NCBI GenBank assembly: GCA_947089855.1 | Contig: CAMUML010000034.1 | Coordinates: 1 to 49,449 of the forward strand | DNA from: an uncultured Eubacterium sp. | GTDB lineage: Bacteria > Bacillota > Clostridia > Lachnospirales > Lachnospiraceae | Reading direction: 5' to 3' | Length of the DNA: 49,449 nt | Shown here: piece by piece, positions 42,565 through 49,449 of the stretch | Layout of the letters: every line of letters begins with the position of its first letter | How positions within the stretch are numbered: position 1 is the first letter of the stretch | Translations under genes and position numbers: made by a program | The notes under the pieces: model-generated | What the model was told of the DNA's origin: nothing | Databases searched by the model: none | Seen by the model: the letters and a program-made list of their open reading frames with translations, nothing else

Positions 42565-43050
42565 ATGAATCGGATGATAAAAGTAGGAATGGCAGACCTT
42601 AATATCTGCAGGAGTCCGGATGTGATCACTACGCTTGGGCTAGGTTCTTGTATTGGGATTGCGATATATGATCCAGTTACCAAAATTGGCGGGCTGGCGC
42701 ACATTATGCTGCCAGACAGCACAAAGATAAGGAATAATTCCAATATCGCAAAATTTGCGGATACTGGGATTACGGAACTGGTAAACCGGATGGCGCGGGC
42801 AGGGGCATCCAGGGCACGTATGGTAGCAAAGATCGCAGGCGGCGCTAAGATGTTTGAGGTAAGCGGCGCAGATGTAATCGGCAATATTGGGCAGAAAAAC
42901 GCATTGGCTTCTAAAAAGAAATTAAAAGAACTGGGCATCCGCCTGATTGCAGAAGATACTGGCCTAAATTACGGCAGGACGGTGGAGCTGCATTGTGATA
43001 CGGGTGAATATTACATAAAATCAGTAGGCAAGACACTGAAAATAATATGA
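42565..43050 (+). CDS. cheD: Chemoreceptor glutamine deamidase CheD
   Basis: The protein has 161 aa. The Cys-His catalytic motif is seen in TLGLGSCIGIAIYDPVTKIG and GLAHIMLPDS; ARMVAKIAGGAKMF is also typical. CheD deamidates receptor glutamines and binds CheC, forming the third adaptation system known from Bacillus. Confidence 0.97.
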   Translation: MNRMIKVGMADLNICRSPDVITTLGLGSCIGIAIYDPVTKIGGLAHIMLPDSTKIRNNSNIAKFADTGITELVNRMARAGASRARMVAKIAGGAKMFEVSGADVIGNIGQKNALASKKKLKELGIRLIAEDTGLNYGRTVELHCDTGEYYIKSVGKTLKII

Positions 43051-43066
43051 GTCAGGGGGATTTTAT

Positions 43067-43348
43067 ATGAAAACAAAGCAGATTCCTGCCATTGTGATGC
43101 TGGCTGCCGGTTTTGCGATGTGTATTATATCGTATGTAAACGGTTATGGTATTTCTTTTTTAATACGGTCAATGTTTTGGGTACTGATCGGGTTTTACAT
43201 ACTTGGCTATATTATCAAAATTATCCTGGACCGGAGCATATCCAGCCTGGATGAAGAATTTACAGCAGAAGACCTGGGGTTTATAGACGGTGAAATCCTA
43301 GAAGACGAAGAAACGGAAGAAACCGGTGCGGTGCAAAACAAGGAATAA
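43067..43348 (+). CDS. Small two-helix membrane protein with acidic tail
   Basis: The protein has 93 aa. Two hydrophobic helices (about 7-27 and 33-52) are followed by a strongly acidic C-terminal tail (LDEEFTAEDLGFIDGEILED, then EETEETG). It lies between cheD and sigD with ribosome sites on both sides, so it is a genuine operon member. I do not recognise a named family and can give no function beyond a membrane protein with a cytoplasmic acidic tail. Confidence 0.75.
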   Translation: MKTKQIPAIVMLAAGFAMCIISYVNGYGISFLIRSMFWVLIGFYILGYIIKIILDRSISSLDEEFTAEDLGFIDGEILEDEETEETGAVQNKE

Positions 43349-43390
43349 GCCAAAAAGAAAGAATAAGCCAAAAAGCCTGGAGGTTATGGC

Positions 43391-44158
43391 ATGAAAAAAG
43401 TTTCAAAAGAGCAGCTTTGGGAAATGTATCAGGCCAAGCAGACACCGGAAGTAAGGGAACAGATTATCCTGGAATACGCGCCGCTTGTAAAAGTGGTAGC
43501 TGGCAGGCTAAGTATGTACCTCGGGTATAATGTGGAATATGATGATTTGGTCAGTTACGGAATTTTTGGGCTCATCGATGCGATTGATAAATTTGATACA
43601 AATAAAGAAGTAAAGTTTGAAACCTATGCAAGCCTTCGGATACGTGGTGCCATTTTAGACCAGATACGGAAGATGGACTGGATCCCGCGTACTGTCCGTC
43701 AAAAGCAAAAAAAGATAGAAGAAGCAGTAAAGCGGGTAGAAATGCAAACAGGCAAAACGGCGTTGGACGAAGAGGTTGCACAGGAGCTTGGCGTATCAAA
43801 TGATGAATTTTTAGAGTGGCAGTCGCAACTAAAAATTACAAACATAGTATCGTTAAATGAATTTATAGAACAAGGTACGGAACCAGTCATGGATTCCAGG
43901 CATAATTCCCATTTTATCCAGCCGGAAGAACGGGTACAGGAAACCGAATTAAAAGAAAAGCTGCAAGAAGCAATGGAGCGGCTTACGGAAAAGGAGAAAA
44001 AAGTCATCCTTTTATATTATTATGAGGATCTGACGCTAAAGGAGATCAGTAGGGTTTTGGAAGTCTCAGAGTCCAGGGTATCGCAGCTTCATACAAAGGC
44101 ACTCTCAAAGATGCAAAGGACAATGGGCCCTTACATGGATATATTAGTCAAAAAATAG
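43391..44158 (+). CDS. sigD: RNA polymerase sigma factor for late flagellar genes (SigD/FliA)
   Basis: The protein has 255 aa, as in Bacillus SigD (254). Region 2 is VEYDDLVSYGIFGLIDAIDK with FETYASLRIRGAILDQIRKM and DWIPRTVRQKQKK; region 3 follows. Region 4 is LTEKEKKVILLYYYEDLTLK with ISRVLEVSESRVSQLHTKAL. SigD transcribes flagellin, cap, autolysin and chemoreceptor genes. Being at the end of a 34-kb operon, its level depends on how many polymerases reach the end, as established in Bacillus. No anti-sigma (flgM) gene is in the window. Confidence 0.97.
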   Translation: MKKVSKEQLWEMYQAKQTPEVREQIILEYAPLVKVVAGRLSMYLGYNVEYDDLVSYGIFGLIDAIDKFDTNKEVKFETYASLRIRGAILDQIRKMDWIPRTVRQKQKKIEEAVKRVEMQTGKTALDEEVAQELGVSNDEFLEWQSQLKITNIVSLNEFIEQGTEPVMDSRHNSHFIQPEERVQETELKEKLQEAMERLTEKEKKVILLYYYEDLTLKEISRVLEVSESRVSQLHTKALSKMQRTMGPYMDILVKK

Positions 44159-44175
44159 AAAAAGAGGGTGGTTGT

Positions 44176-44502
44176 ATGACAGTACGTCCAATCCATTTGA
44201 ATGGGATGATACAAAATACGCAGGATGTAAGTGCGATAAAACATCAGGAAAATACAAAACCTGCAGTAGAGCAGCAAAATATCCAGATACGTGAGGAACA
44301 AAAAGAACAAAGCCAGGCGCAGGAAGTACAAAAAAAAGATAACGCGGATAAACAGCAGAAAAAGTACGATGCTAAGGAAAAAGGGTCCAACGAATACGAA
44401 GAACGCAAAAAAAAGAAAAAAAGGGAAAAAAAAGAAGACCTTCCAGATGGGAGCGTTAAAATAAAGAGCATGATGACAGGCGGGTTTGATATAAAAGTAT
44501 AA
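44176..44502 (+). CDS. Lys/Glu/Gln-rich protein of unknown function after sigD
   Basis: The protein has 108 aa. After a short start (TVRPIHLNGMIQNTQDVSAI) it is almost entirely charged and polar (Gln, Glu, Lys), ending in a dense Lys/Glu run (YEERKKKKKREKKEDLPDGS) and a conserved-looking tail VKIKSMMTGGFDIKV. It would be disordered or a single long helix. AGAGGG precedes the ATG. No known family is recognised; the context suggests a flagellar accessory protein. Confidence 0.7.
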   Translation: MTVRPIHLNGMIQNTQDVSAIKHQENTKPAVEQQNIQIREEQKEQSQAQEVQKKDNADKQQKKYDAKEKGSNEYEERKKKKKREKKEDLPDGSVKIKSMMTGGFDIKV

Positions 44503-44537
44503 AGCGAGTGAAAGGGTTTTATCAGAGAGGGAAATAA

Positions 44538-45416
44538 ATGACGGTAGTAGAAATCATATTATTAATTGTTGGAATGCTTTTCATTTTAGCAAGTTTTTGG
44601 GTAACAGAAAAACTTTCACCAGAAGAACTCGAACATATATCCGAACTAAGCAAAGAGGAAATGGGCGTTATGCTTCGGCATGAACTAGACCGTTCCAAGC
44701 AGAAAGTTGTGGATATGGTAGAAGATACGATAGATGCCAGCAAAGAGCAGACAGAGCGTTCGCTGGAAAAACAGACAAATGAAAAAATTATGGCAATTAA
44801 TGAATATTCAGATACTGTATTTGAAAAAATGAATAAAACACATAATGAAATTATGTTTTTATACAGTATGCTGAATGACAAGCATTCAGAACTTACCAGT
44901 TTTTCCTCAGACCTGGCCCAAAAGCTGCAGGATTTTAAGCAGCAGGAAGAGGAAATGACCAAACAATACTTAACCCAGCTGAAAAACCAGCAGCCACAGG
45001 CAGATGGGGCCCTGAAAGCGGACAGTGGAAAACCGCAGGCAGCGGCGGCAAAAACCAAGACTGCTGCAAAAACAAGGGCAAAGGCAAAAACTGCGGCAAA
45101 AGCGGCATCTGATAAAAAACCACAGGATAAAGAAAAAACGATTGAACCAATTTTTGTATATGAACCACAAGGCCAGGAAGTCGTACCAGTCGAAAGCCAG
45201 GCCGCGCCAGCAGGCGTAGACGGCAGGAAAACAAAGAAAGCTGCCATAGCAAAAGCACAAAAGGTGCCAGAGGCGCCGGAAGAAGAGGTCAATGTAAAGG
45301 AAGAAATTATCCGCCTGTATGAAGAAGGGAAAGATTCGGTAGCAATTGCAAAGAAACTTGGTGTAGGCGTAGGAGAGGTACGCCTAATTCTTGGCCTTTA
45401 TAAAGGAGATTCGTAA
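44538..45416 (+). CDS. Membrane-anchored coiled-coil protein with C-terminal HTH-like segment (DUF6115/SwrB-like)
   Basis: The protein has 292 aa. An N-terminal membrane helix (residues 3-22, VVEIILLIVGMLFILASFW) is followed by a long helical region (to about 150), an Ala/Lys/Gln-rich linker, and a C-terminal segment VKEEIIRLYEEGKDSVAIAK, then KLGVGVGEVRLILGLYKG, which looks like a helix-turn-helix. The position right after sigD and the anchor-plus-HTH layout match Bacillus SwrB, which activates flagellar type III export assembly. The link to SwrB is inference from layout and place. Confidence 0.7.
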   Translation: MTVVEIILLIVGMLFILASFWVTEKLSPEELEHISELSKEEMGVMLRHELDRSKQKVVDMVEDTIDASKEQTERSLEKQTNEKIMAINEYSDTVFEKMNKTHNEIMFLYSMLNDKHSELTSFSSDLAQKLQDFKQQEEEMTKQYLTQLKNQQPQADGALKADSGKPQAAAAKTKTAAKTRAKAKTAAKAASDKKPQDKEKTIEPIFVYEPQGQEVVPVESQAAPAGVDGRKTKKAAIAKAQKVPEAPEEEVNVKEEIIRLYEEGKDSVAIAKKLGVGVGEVRLILGLYKGDS

Positions 45417-46298
45417 ATGAAGTTTAAATACTACCTGCGGGGGGCAGGATTTGGGGTGATTACTGCAACAGTAGTGCTTTCTGTTGCATTTTTATTTCAG
45501 GATACTTTAACCGATGCCGAAATTATCGAGCGTGCCTCTAAACTGGGCATGGTTATGCAGGAGGGCGGCACAGCAGGGATGCTAGCCGACGTATCAAAAG
45601 AAGGCGCCTCTGCAGCCGACTTAGAAAATACAGGCAGCAAACCAGAAGGTACACAAAAAGGCGATGCGGCAGTGCCAGGCCAGGAAACCGGTAAAGAAGG
45701 CAGTGCCAAAGGCAGCAGCACCGCGTCCGAAGGCGGCAAACCAGCGTCTGGCCAGTCCAGCGCCCAAAGCGCCGACGAAGGCAAAGATTTGGACAGTAAA
45801 GCAGGATCCGGTAAAACCGGTACATCCGGCAACGAAAAAGATACCTCCGGTTCCAATAAAACCAGTACATCCGGCAACGAAAAAGATACGCCTAATTCCG
45901 GAAACGATGCACCTGATGCCAACAAAGCCGGTACATCCAATCCAGCAAAAGGCCAGCAGGCATCCAGCCAGGGCACCAGCGGGGGCGGTACCAGCCAGGG
46001 GGCGTCTGGCGGTTTGGAAGCTTCCGGCAAGAATACGGATGGCGCCGGGGACAAGCCTAATCCTGCAGGCCAGGGGCAGGCTGCTGCAGACGGCAAGGTA
46101 GAGATCACAATTGAATCTGGCGATGTATCACGTATTGTATCCAGCAAGGTGAAAGAAGCCGGCCTGGTCGAAGATGCGGCGGATTTTAATGCTTACCTTG
46201 GGGCACATGGGTATGACAACCTGCTGCAGCCGGGTACTTATGAAATAGAAAAAGGGGCTTCGTTTAGCCAGATTGCACAGATACTTACCTCGCGGTAG
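45417..46298 (+). CDS. Membrane-anchored protein with LysM/MltG-N-like C-terminal domain
   Basis: The protein has 293 aa and starts immediately after the previous stop. It has an N-terminal anchor (about 9-30), a short conserved segment (TDAEIIERASKLGMV), a linker of about 150 residues dominated by Gly, Ser, Lys, Thr, Asp with imperfect repeats (TSGNEKDTSGSNK), and a C-terminal ~70-residue domain (VEITIESGDVSRIVSSKVKE, then LVEDAADFNAYLGAHGYDN, LLQPGTYEIEKGASFSQIAQ). That domain resembles the small LysM-like half of YceG/MltG, but the catalytic transglycosylase half is absent. Possibly a cell-wall-binding accessory of flagella. Confidence 0.65.
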   Translation: MKFKYYLRGAGFGVITATVVLSVAFLFQDTLTDAEIIERASKLGMVMQEGGTAGMLADVSKEGASAADLENTGSKPEGTQKGDAAVPGQETGKEGSAKGSSTASEGGKPASGQSSAQSADEGKDLDSKAGSGKTGTSGNEKDTSGSNKTSTSGNEKDTPNSGNDAPDANKAGTSNPAKGQQASSQGTSGGGTSQGASGGLEASGKNTDGAGDKPNPAGQGQAAADGKVEITIESGDVSRIVSSKVKEAGLVEDAADFNAYLGAHGYDNLLQPGTYEIEKGASFSQIAQILTSR

Positions 46299-46314
46299 CC
46301 ATTATAAGCGGGTA

Positions 46315-46350
46315 ACCATCCAGGCCAGGGTATTTGGATACCTGGATGGT
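46315..46350 (+). terminator. Hairpin at the end of the flagellar operon
   Basis: Perfect 10-bp arms accatccagg (46315-46324) and cctggatggt (46341-46350) lie 17 nt after the last stop. No T run follows, so termination strength is uncertain; it may instead protect the 3' end. Confidence 0.45.
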
Positions 46351-46468
46351 ATATGTGCCAGGCATGGGGGATATTTGGACGCTGGATGCGGGAAGCTGTC
46401 TGAATATTAATAAAGCGTCTGGGAACCCCAAAAGCGTAAACAGGCCATCCAAAAACATAAGAAACTGC

Positions 46469-46497
46469 TTGCACATCGTAAGAACGTGTGGTATAGT
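46469..46497 (+). promoter_or_regulatory. rpsB-tsf promoter
   Basis: TTGCAC (46469-46474), 17-bp spacer, TATAGT (46492-46497) preceded by TG (extended -10). This gives rpsB and tsf a leader of about 150 nt and makes them independent of the flagellar operon. Confidence 0.75.
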
Positions 46498-46560
46498 ATA
46501 CCAGTCTATAAAAATCACATATGTGGAGCGGTACAGGTGCCTTTGCAGGCCAAATCCAAA

Positions 46561-46589
46561 AGCCGGTTTTCCAAAACGGCTGTGTTTTT
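46561..46589 (+). promoter_or_regulatory. Hairpin with T run in the rpsB leader
   Basis: agccg (46561-46565) and cggct (46577-46581) pair, extended by tttt/aaaa after one bulged G, followed by GTG and TTTTT. It has the form of a terminator between the promoter and the gene, so it may be an attenuator, possibly controlled by S2 as in other bacteria. Which S2 leader class it belongs to cannot be told by eye. Confidence 0.45.
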
Positions 46590-46651
46590 GTGTGCAAGGT
46601 CGTATTGCATTTGGAAGCATATGGAAGAAAAACCAGATGGAGGAGAAAAAA

Positions 46652-47395
46652 ATGAGTGTTATTTCAATGAAGCAGCTGCTGGAAGCAGGTGTCCATTTTG
46701 GGCATCAGACAAGAAGATGGAACCCAAAAATGGCTCCATATATTTATACGGAGCGTAACGGCATTTACATTATAGACCTGCAAAAGTCTGTAGGCAAGGT
46801 AGATGAAGCCTATAATGCGGTAGCAGATATTGTAGCAAATGGCGGTACGATTTTATTTGTCGGCACAAAGAAGCAGGCACAGGATGCCATCCGTGCAGAG
46901 GCAGAGCGTTGCGGCATGTATTATGTCAATGAAAGATGGCTGGGCGGCATGCTTACCAATTTTAAGACGATCCAAAGCCGTATCGGCAAATTAAAGAGTA
47001 TTGAAAAAATGGAAGAAGACGGTACCTTTGATGTACTTCCGAAAAAGGAAGTCCTTGCATTAAGGCGCCTTCACGAAAAATTGGAACGGAACTTAGGCGG
47101 CATTAAAGAGATGAAAAGGCTCCCAGATGCTATCTTTATCGTAGACCCAAAGAAAGAAAGGATCTGTGTGCAGGAAGCACATACACTGGGGATTCCGTTA
47201 ATCGGTATTGCAGATACCAACTGTGATCCGGAAGAGCTGGATTTTGTAATCCCTGGCAATGACGATGCTATCCGTGCGGTAAAATTGATCGTGTCGAAAA
47301 TGGCAGATGCAGTTATCGAGGCAAAACAAGGGGAAGCAGAAGAAGTAGAAATGGCTGAGATGGCACAGGAAGAAGAAGCATTGGCAGAAGCATAA
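46652..47395 (+). CDS. rpsB: Ribosomal protein S2
   Basis: The protein has 247 aa from ATG 46652, with GGAGG 8 nt upstream. The much longer open frame from 46334 runs through the promoter and leader and is not real. S2 of the 30S subunit: [56 protein letters not shown] and [20 protein letters not shown]-like (here [20 protein letters not shown]) are universal. An acidic tail ([18 protein letters not shown]) ends it. Confidence 0.99.
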   Translation: MSVISMKQLLEAGVHFGHQTRRWNPKMAPYIYTERNGIYIIDLQKSVGKVDEAYNAVADIVANGGTILFVGTKKQAQDAIRAEAERCGMYYVNERWLGGMLTNFKTIQSRIGKLKSIEKMEEDGTFDVLPKKEVLALRRLHEKLERNLGGIKEMKRLPDAIFIVDPKKERICVQEAHTLGIPLIGIADTNCDPEELDFVIPGNDDAIRAVKLIVSKMADAVIEAKQGEAEEVEMAEMAQEEEALAEA

Positions 47396-47432
47396 TATTA
47401 CAGACCAGTAAATTCGTTGGAGGAAAAATAAA

Positions 47433-48371
47433 ATGGCTATTACAGCAGGAATGGTAAAAGAGCTGCGTGAATTAACCGGTGCAGGCATGATGGACTGCAA
47501 GAAGGCGTTGAGCGAGACAGACGGGGATATGGATGCTGCCGTAGAATTTTTAAGGAAAAACGGACAGGCAAAGGCAGAGAAAAAAGCTTCCCGTATTGCC
47601 GCAGAAGGTATTGTAAAAGTAATTGTGGAAGATGATAAACGGGCAGCGATCGTAGAAGTAAATTCAGAGACAGACTTTGTTGCAAAGAATGAGAAATTCC
47701 AGGATTATGTAGCAAAGGTAGCAAAACAGGTGCTCGCTTCCAATGCAGCAGATATGGATGCGTTTATGCAGGAAGCTTGGCTGGAAGATACCAGCAAGAC
47801 CGTAAAGGATTCTTTAGTAGAGCAGGTTGCTGTTATCGGTGAAAACCTGAAAATCCGCCGGTTTGAAAAAGTAGAAGCGGAAAACGGCTGCGTAGTTGAT
47901 TATATCCACGGCGGTGGACGTATAGGCGTAGTGGCAGTTGCAGAGTCTTCTGTAGTCAATGATACCGTAAAAGAAGCAGTGCGCAACCTGTGCATGCAGA
48001 TTGCAGCTTTAAATCCAAAATATATCAGCAGGGATGAAATCAGCGCAGAGTATATTGCACATGAAAAAGAGATCCTGCGCGCCCAGATTATGAACGACCC
48101 GAAGGAATCCCAAAAACCGGAAAAGGTTATCAATGGTATGATCGAAGGGCGTGTCAATAAGGAATTAAAAGAAATCTGCCTTGTCGACCAGGTATATGTA
48201 AAAGCAGAAGATGGCAAGCAGACCGTTGCTAAATATCTGGAACAGGTTTCCAAAGAAGCTGGTACCCCTGTATCCATCAAGAAGTTTATCCGGTTTGAAA
48301 CAGGAGAAGGAATAGAGAAGAAAAATGAAGACTTTGCTGCAGAGGTTGCAGCACAGATGGGAGGAAACTAA
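47433..48371 (+). CDS. tsf: Translation elongation factor Ts
   Basis: The protein has 312 aa. EF-Ts exchanges GDP for GTP on EF-Tu. The N-terminal UBA-like domain is ITAGMVKELRELTGAGMMDC, KKALSETDGDMDAAVEFLR. The core carries ETDFVAKNEKFQDYV and YIHGGGRIGVVAVAES, and the C-terminal dimerisation part EGRVNKELKEICLVDQVYVK. GGAGG precedes ATG; the pair rpsB-tsf is universal. Confidence 0.99.
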   Translation: MAITAGMVKELRELTGAGMMDCKKALSETDGDMDAAVEFLRKNGQAKAEKKASRIAAEGIVKVIVEDDKRAAIVEVNSETDFVAKNEKFQDYVAKVAKQVLASNAADMDAFMQEAWLEDTSKTVKDSLVEQVAVIGENLKIRRFEKVEAENGCVVDYIHGGGRIGVVAVAESSVVNDTVKEAVRNLCMQIAALNPKYISRDEISAEYIAHEKEILRAQIMNDPKESQKPEKVINGMIEGRVNKELKEICLVDQVYVKAEDGKQTVAKYLEQVSKEAGTPVSIKKFIRFETGEGIEKKNEDFAAEVAAQMGGN

Positions 48372-48373
48372 TA

Positions 48374-48748
48374 AGAAAAGTTTCCAGTCAAAATTCCTTG
48401 AAAACACGGGAAAATCAAGCATTACAGCGTGTTTTGTGAATATAAAGAGGGTATCATAAACTATTGTAAATTATCGTAAAATATCACAGTGATTTTGGTA
48501 AAGATTTGGTACGGATTTTGGTAAGAGATTTTACCAAAGTTATTCACGAAAAGTTTACTTGCTTATTCACTTGTTTTGGAAGGAATGAAGCATCAATCAA
48601 TAATTTAAACATTAGCATAAAGGCATTACTGATTGTAAAATACAGTTGGTAGTGCCTTTATTTTAGTACTTAAAAATAGAATATCAAATATCACCCGCCA
48701 AAATTGGCGAACGTAAAAATATACTCAAACCAGAAAGGAACAAACCAG
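48374..48748. other. AT-rich gap after tsf, with terminator and short palindromes
   Basis: There is no gene. A weak stem aaaacacg/cgtgtttt (48401-48435) follows tsf. The motif gattttggtaa is repeated near 48491 and 48514, the second forming a perfect 8-bp palindrome tttggtaa/ttaccaaa (48517-48538). A further palindrome cgccaa/ttggcg (48696-48709) lies upstream of the next gene and could be an operator. Confidence 0.5.
48618..48665 (+). terminator. Strong rho-independent terminator after tsf
   Basis: Twenty-base arms (48618-48637 and 48641-48660) pair throughout with a few GU pairs and a 3-nt loop, followed by TTTT. The A run on the left side makes it potentially bidirectional. Confidence 0.85.
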
Positions 48749-49135
48749 ATGGCAAAGATTGACAATATAGTACGCATAGTAGAATTTGAATCAGAAAATG
48801 GCCTCTATTCCCAAATGGAAAATGACCTGAATATTTATTTTAATGAGGAATATTCAAAATGCCTTAAACTGAAAAATTTCCATCTGATAGACAGGAACCA
48901 TGCAATACTTTATTTTGAGGAAGACCCGGATATAATCATGGCAAGGTTCAATTTCAATGGAGAAGTATTAGACGTAGAAGGCATACCGGGCATAAACTTT
49001 TTCTGTTTACAGGAAATTTCACTCATAGACAGCCTTGGAACCATCAACATAGGCGATACAGAATATGGCATTGAAAAAATAGAATATGCAGTTGGACTTT
49101 ATGGTTCAAAACACGTAGATATTTATTTGGGCTAA
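48749..49135 (+). CDS. Unrecognised 128-residue protein
   Basis: The protein has 128 aa from ATG 48749, with AAAGGAA upstream. It is acidic, with mixed alpha/beta character (IVRIVEFESENGLYSQMEND, HAILYFEEDPDIIMARFNFN, GTINIGDTEYGIEKIEYAVG). No signal peptide, membrane helix or catalytic motif is evident. The AT-richer codon use differs from tsf. The following gene lies 40 nt downstream, so they form a likely operon. I do not recognise the family; such genes are common in accessory regions of this group. Confidence 0.65.
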   Translation: MAKIDNIVRIVEFESENGLYSQMENDLNIYFNEEYSKCLKLKNFHLIDRNHAILYFEEDPDIIMARFNFNGEVLDVEGIPGINFFCLQEISLIDSLGTINIGDTEYGIEKIEYAVGLYGSKHVDIYLG

Positions 49136-49175
49136 CCAGATAAATATATTCAAAAGAAAGTGGGGAATAATATTT

Positions 49176-49449
49176 ATGACAGAAAATAGATCCAGACAGT
49201 ACACAGACAATCAGTACAGCCGGACACCCGACCATGAATTAGGGTCAGGATTTTCAAACTATGGCAGGTTAATGGTGGAACTGAACAACAGACAGTACTA
49301 TCCAAAAGAAGTATATGAAAATTTCTTTAACGAAAACGGCCTGGATGCCTATGAAACATTCGACAAGAATACAGACCATGCAAAATTGTTAGAGACAGTA
49401 TACAGCATCCTGCAAACGCTGTTATCTAATATTGACATGTACCGGAAAA
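49176..49449 (+). CDS. Unrecognised protein, N-terminal part (cut by window end)
   Basis: The first 91 residues are visible, from ATG 49176 with a GTGGGG site about 10 nt upstream. The sequence is polar and rich in Asn, Tyr and Arg at the start (TENRSRQYTDNQYSRTPDHE), then a helical part with YPKEVYENFFNENGLDAYET and AKLLETVYSILQTLLSNIDM. No family is recognised. Probably cotranscribed with the previous gene. Confidence 0.6.
   Translation, partial: MTENRSRQYTDNQYSRTPDHELGSGFSNYGRLMVELNNRQYYPKEVYENFFNENGLDAYETFDKNTDHAKLLETVYSILQTLLSNIDMYRK

Noticed and set aside
9853-44175. SigD-type promoters within the operon
   Set aside because: I looked for TAAA-N15-GCCGATAT patterns in the gaps and found none convincing; GCCGAT-like hits were inside coding sequence without a matching upstream box.
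45497-46147. 216-codon minus-strand ORF
   Set aside because: It is the antisense of the low-complexity linker of the 293-aa membrane-anchored protein; composition only.
46334-46651. N-terminal extension of rpsB by 106 codons
   Set aside because: The extension runs through the rpsB promoter and leader hairpin, and S2 universally begins near [10 protein letters not shown].
1-49449. tRNA, rRNA or known riboswitch genes
   Set aside because: No cloverleaf with the usual GGTTC..A and anticodon arms, no rRNA motifs and no recognisable riboswitch core were seen.

Overview
The window reads as one flagellar and chemotaxis chromosome region of a Gram-positive, low-to-mid GC anaerobe, most likely a motile gut Lachnospiraceae (class Clostridia). 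The basis is the gene order (comM-dprA-topA-codY, then a single fla/che operon running from flgB to sigD, then rpsB-tsf), the FliY and CheC/CheD chemotaxis proteins, strong AGGAGG ribosome sites and the protein sequences themselves. Every gene I can support lies on the + strand. The family assignment is inference from sequence character, not from a search.

Left end (1-4060): the distal end of an integrated mobile element. It holds the 3' part of a large serine recombinase, a ribbon-helix-helix regulator whose promoter overlaps a perfect 12-bp inverted repeat, a fragment of an IS1595-type transposase, a membrane protein, a possible 25-codon ORF overlapping its end, and a small helical protein with an in-frame amber codon just after its best start. 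The element stops inside comM: only the last third of comM survives (to 4572), starting at its MNPCPCG motif. dprA and topA follow intact.

7821-9033: a 1.2-kb stretch without a gene, between topA and codY. It contains two palindromic ~190-230 bp elements in opposite orientation that share about nine of ten bases and show compensatory base-pair changes in their stems, an AT-rich spacer, and a tandem array of a 77-bp unit that begins with the terminal inverted repeat of the second element. This is the most unusual part of the window.

9034-44158: codY, with a CodY-box-like site in its own promoter, then the fla/che operon. A second, better CodY-box-like sequence lies just upstream of the operon promoter. 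Order: flgB flgC fliE fliF fliG fliH fliI fliJ motE-like(ylxF) fliK flgD (TIGR02530-like gene) flgE swrD/flbD motA motB fliL fliM fliY cheY fliO fliP fliQ fliR flhB flhA flhF flhG pilZ cheB cheA cheW cheC cheD (93-aa membrane protein) sigD. Together these encode the rod/basal body proteins, MS ring, switch, export apparatus and its ATPase, hook and hook-length control, stator, export-site determinants, a c-di-GMP effector, the core chemotaxis phosphorelay and the late flagellar sigma factor. No flagellin, hook-filament junction, cap, anti-sigma, cheR or receptor gene is present here. Stable intercistronic hairpins flank flgE and precede cheC, and a good internal promoter precedes cheY.

44176-46298: three less-known proteins follow sigD: a Lys/Glu-rich 108-aa protein, a membrane-anchored coiled-coil protein with a C-terminal HTH-like segment (DUF6115/SwrB-like position and layout), and a membrane-anchored protein with a long low-complexity linker and a C-terminal domain like the non-catalytic part of MltG. 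Then come rpsB and tsf with their own promoter and leader. After a strong terminator at 48618-48665 the right edge enters an AT-richer region with two unrecognised genes, the last cut by the window end.
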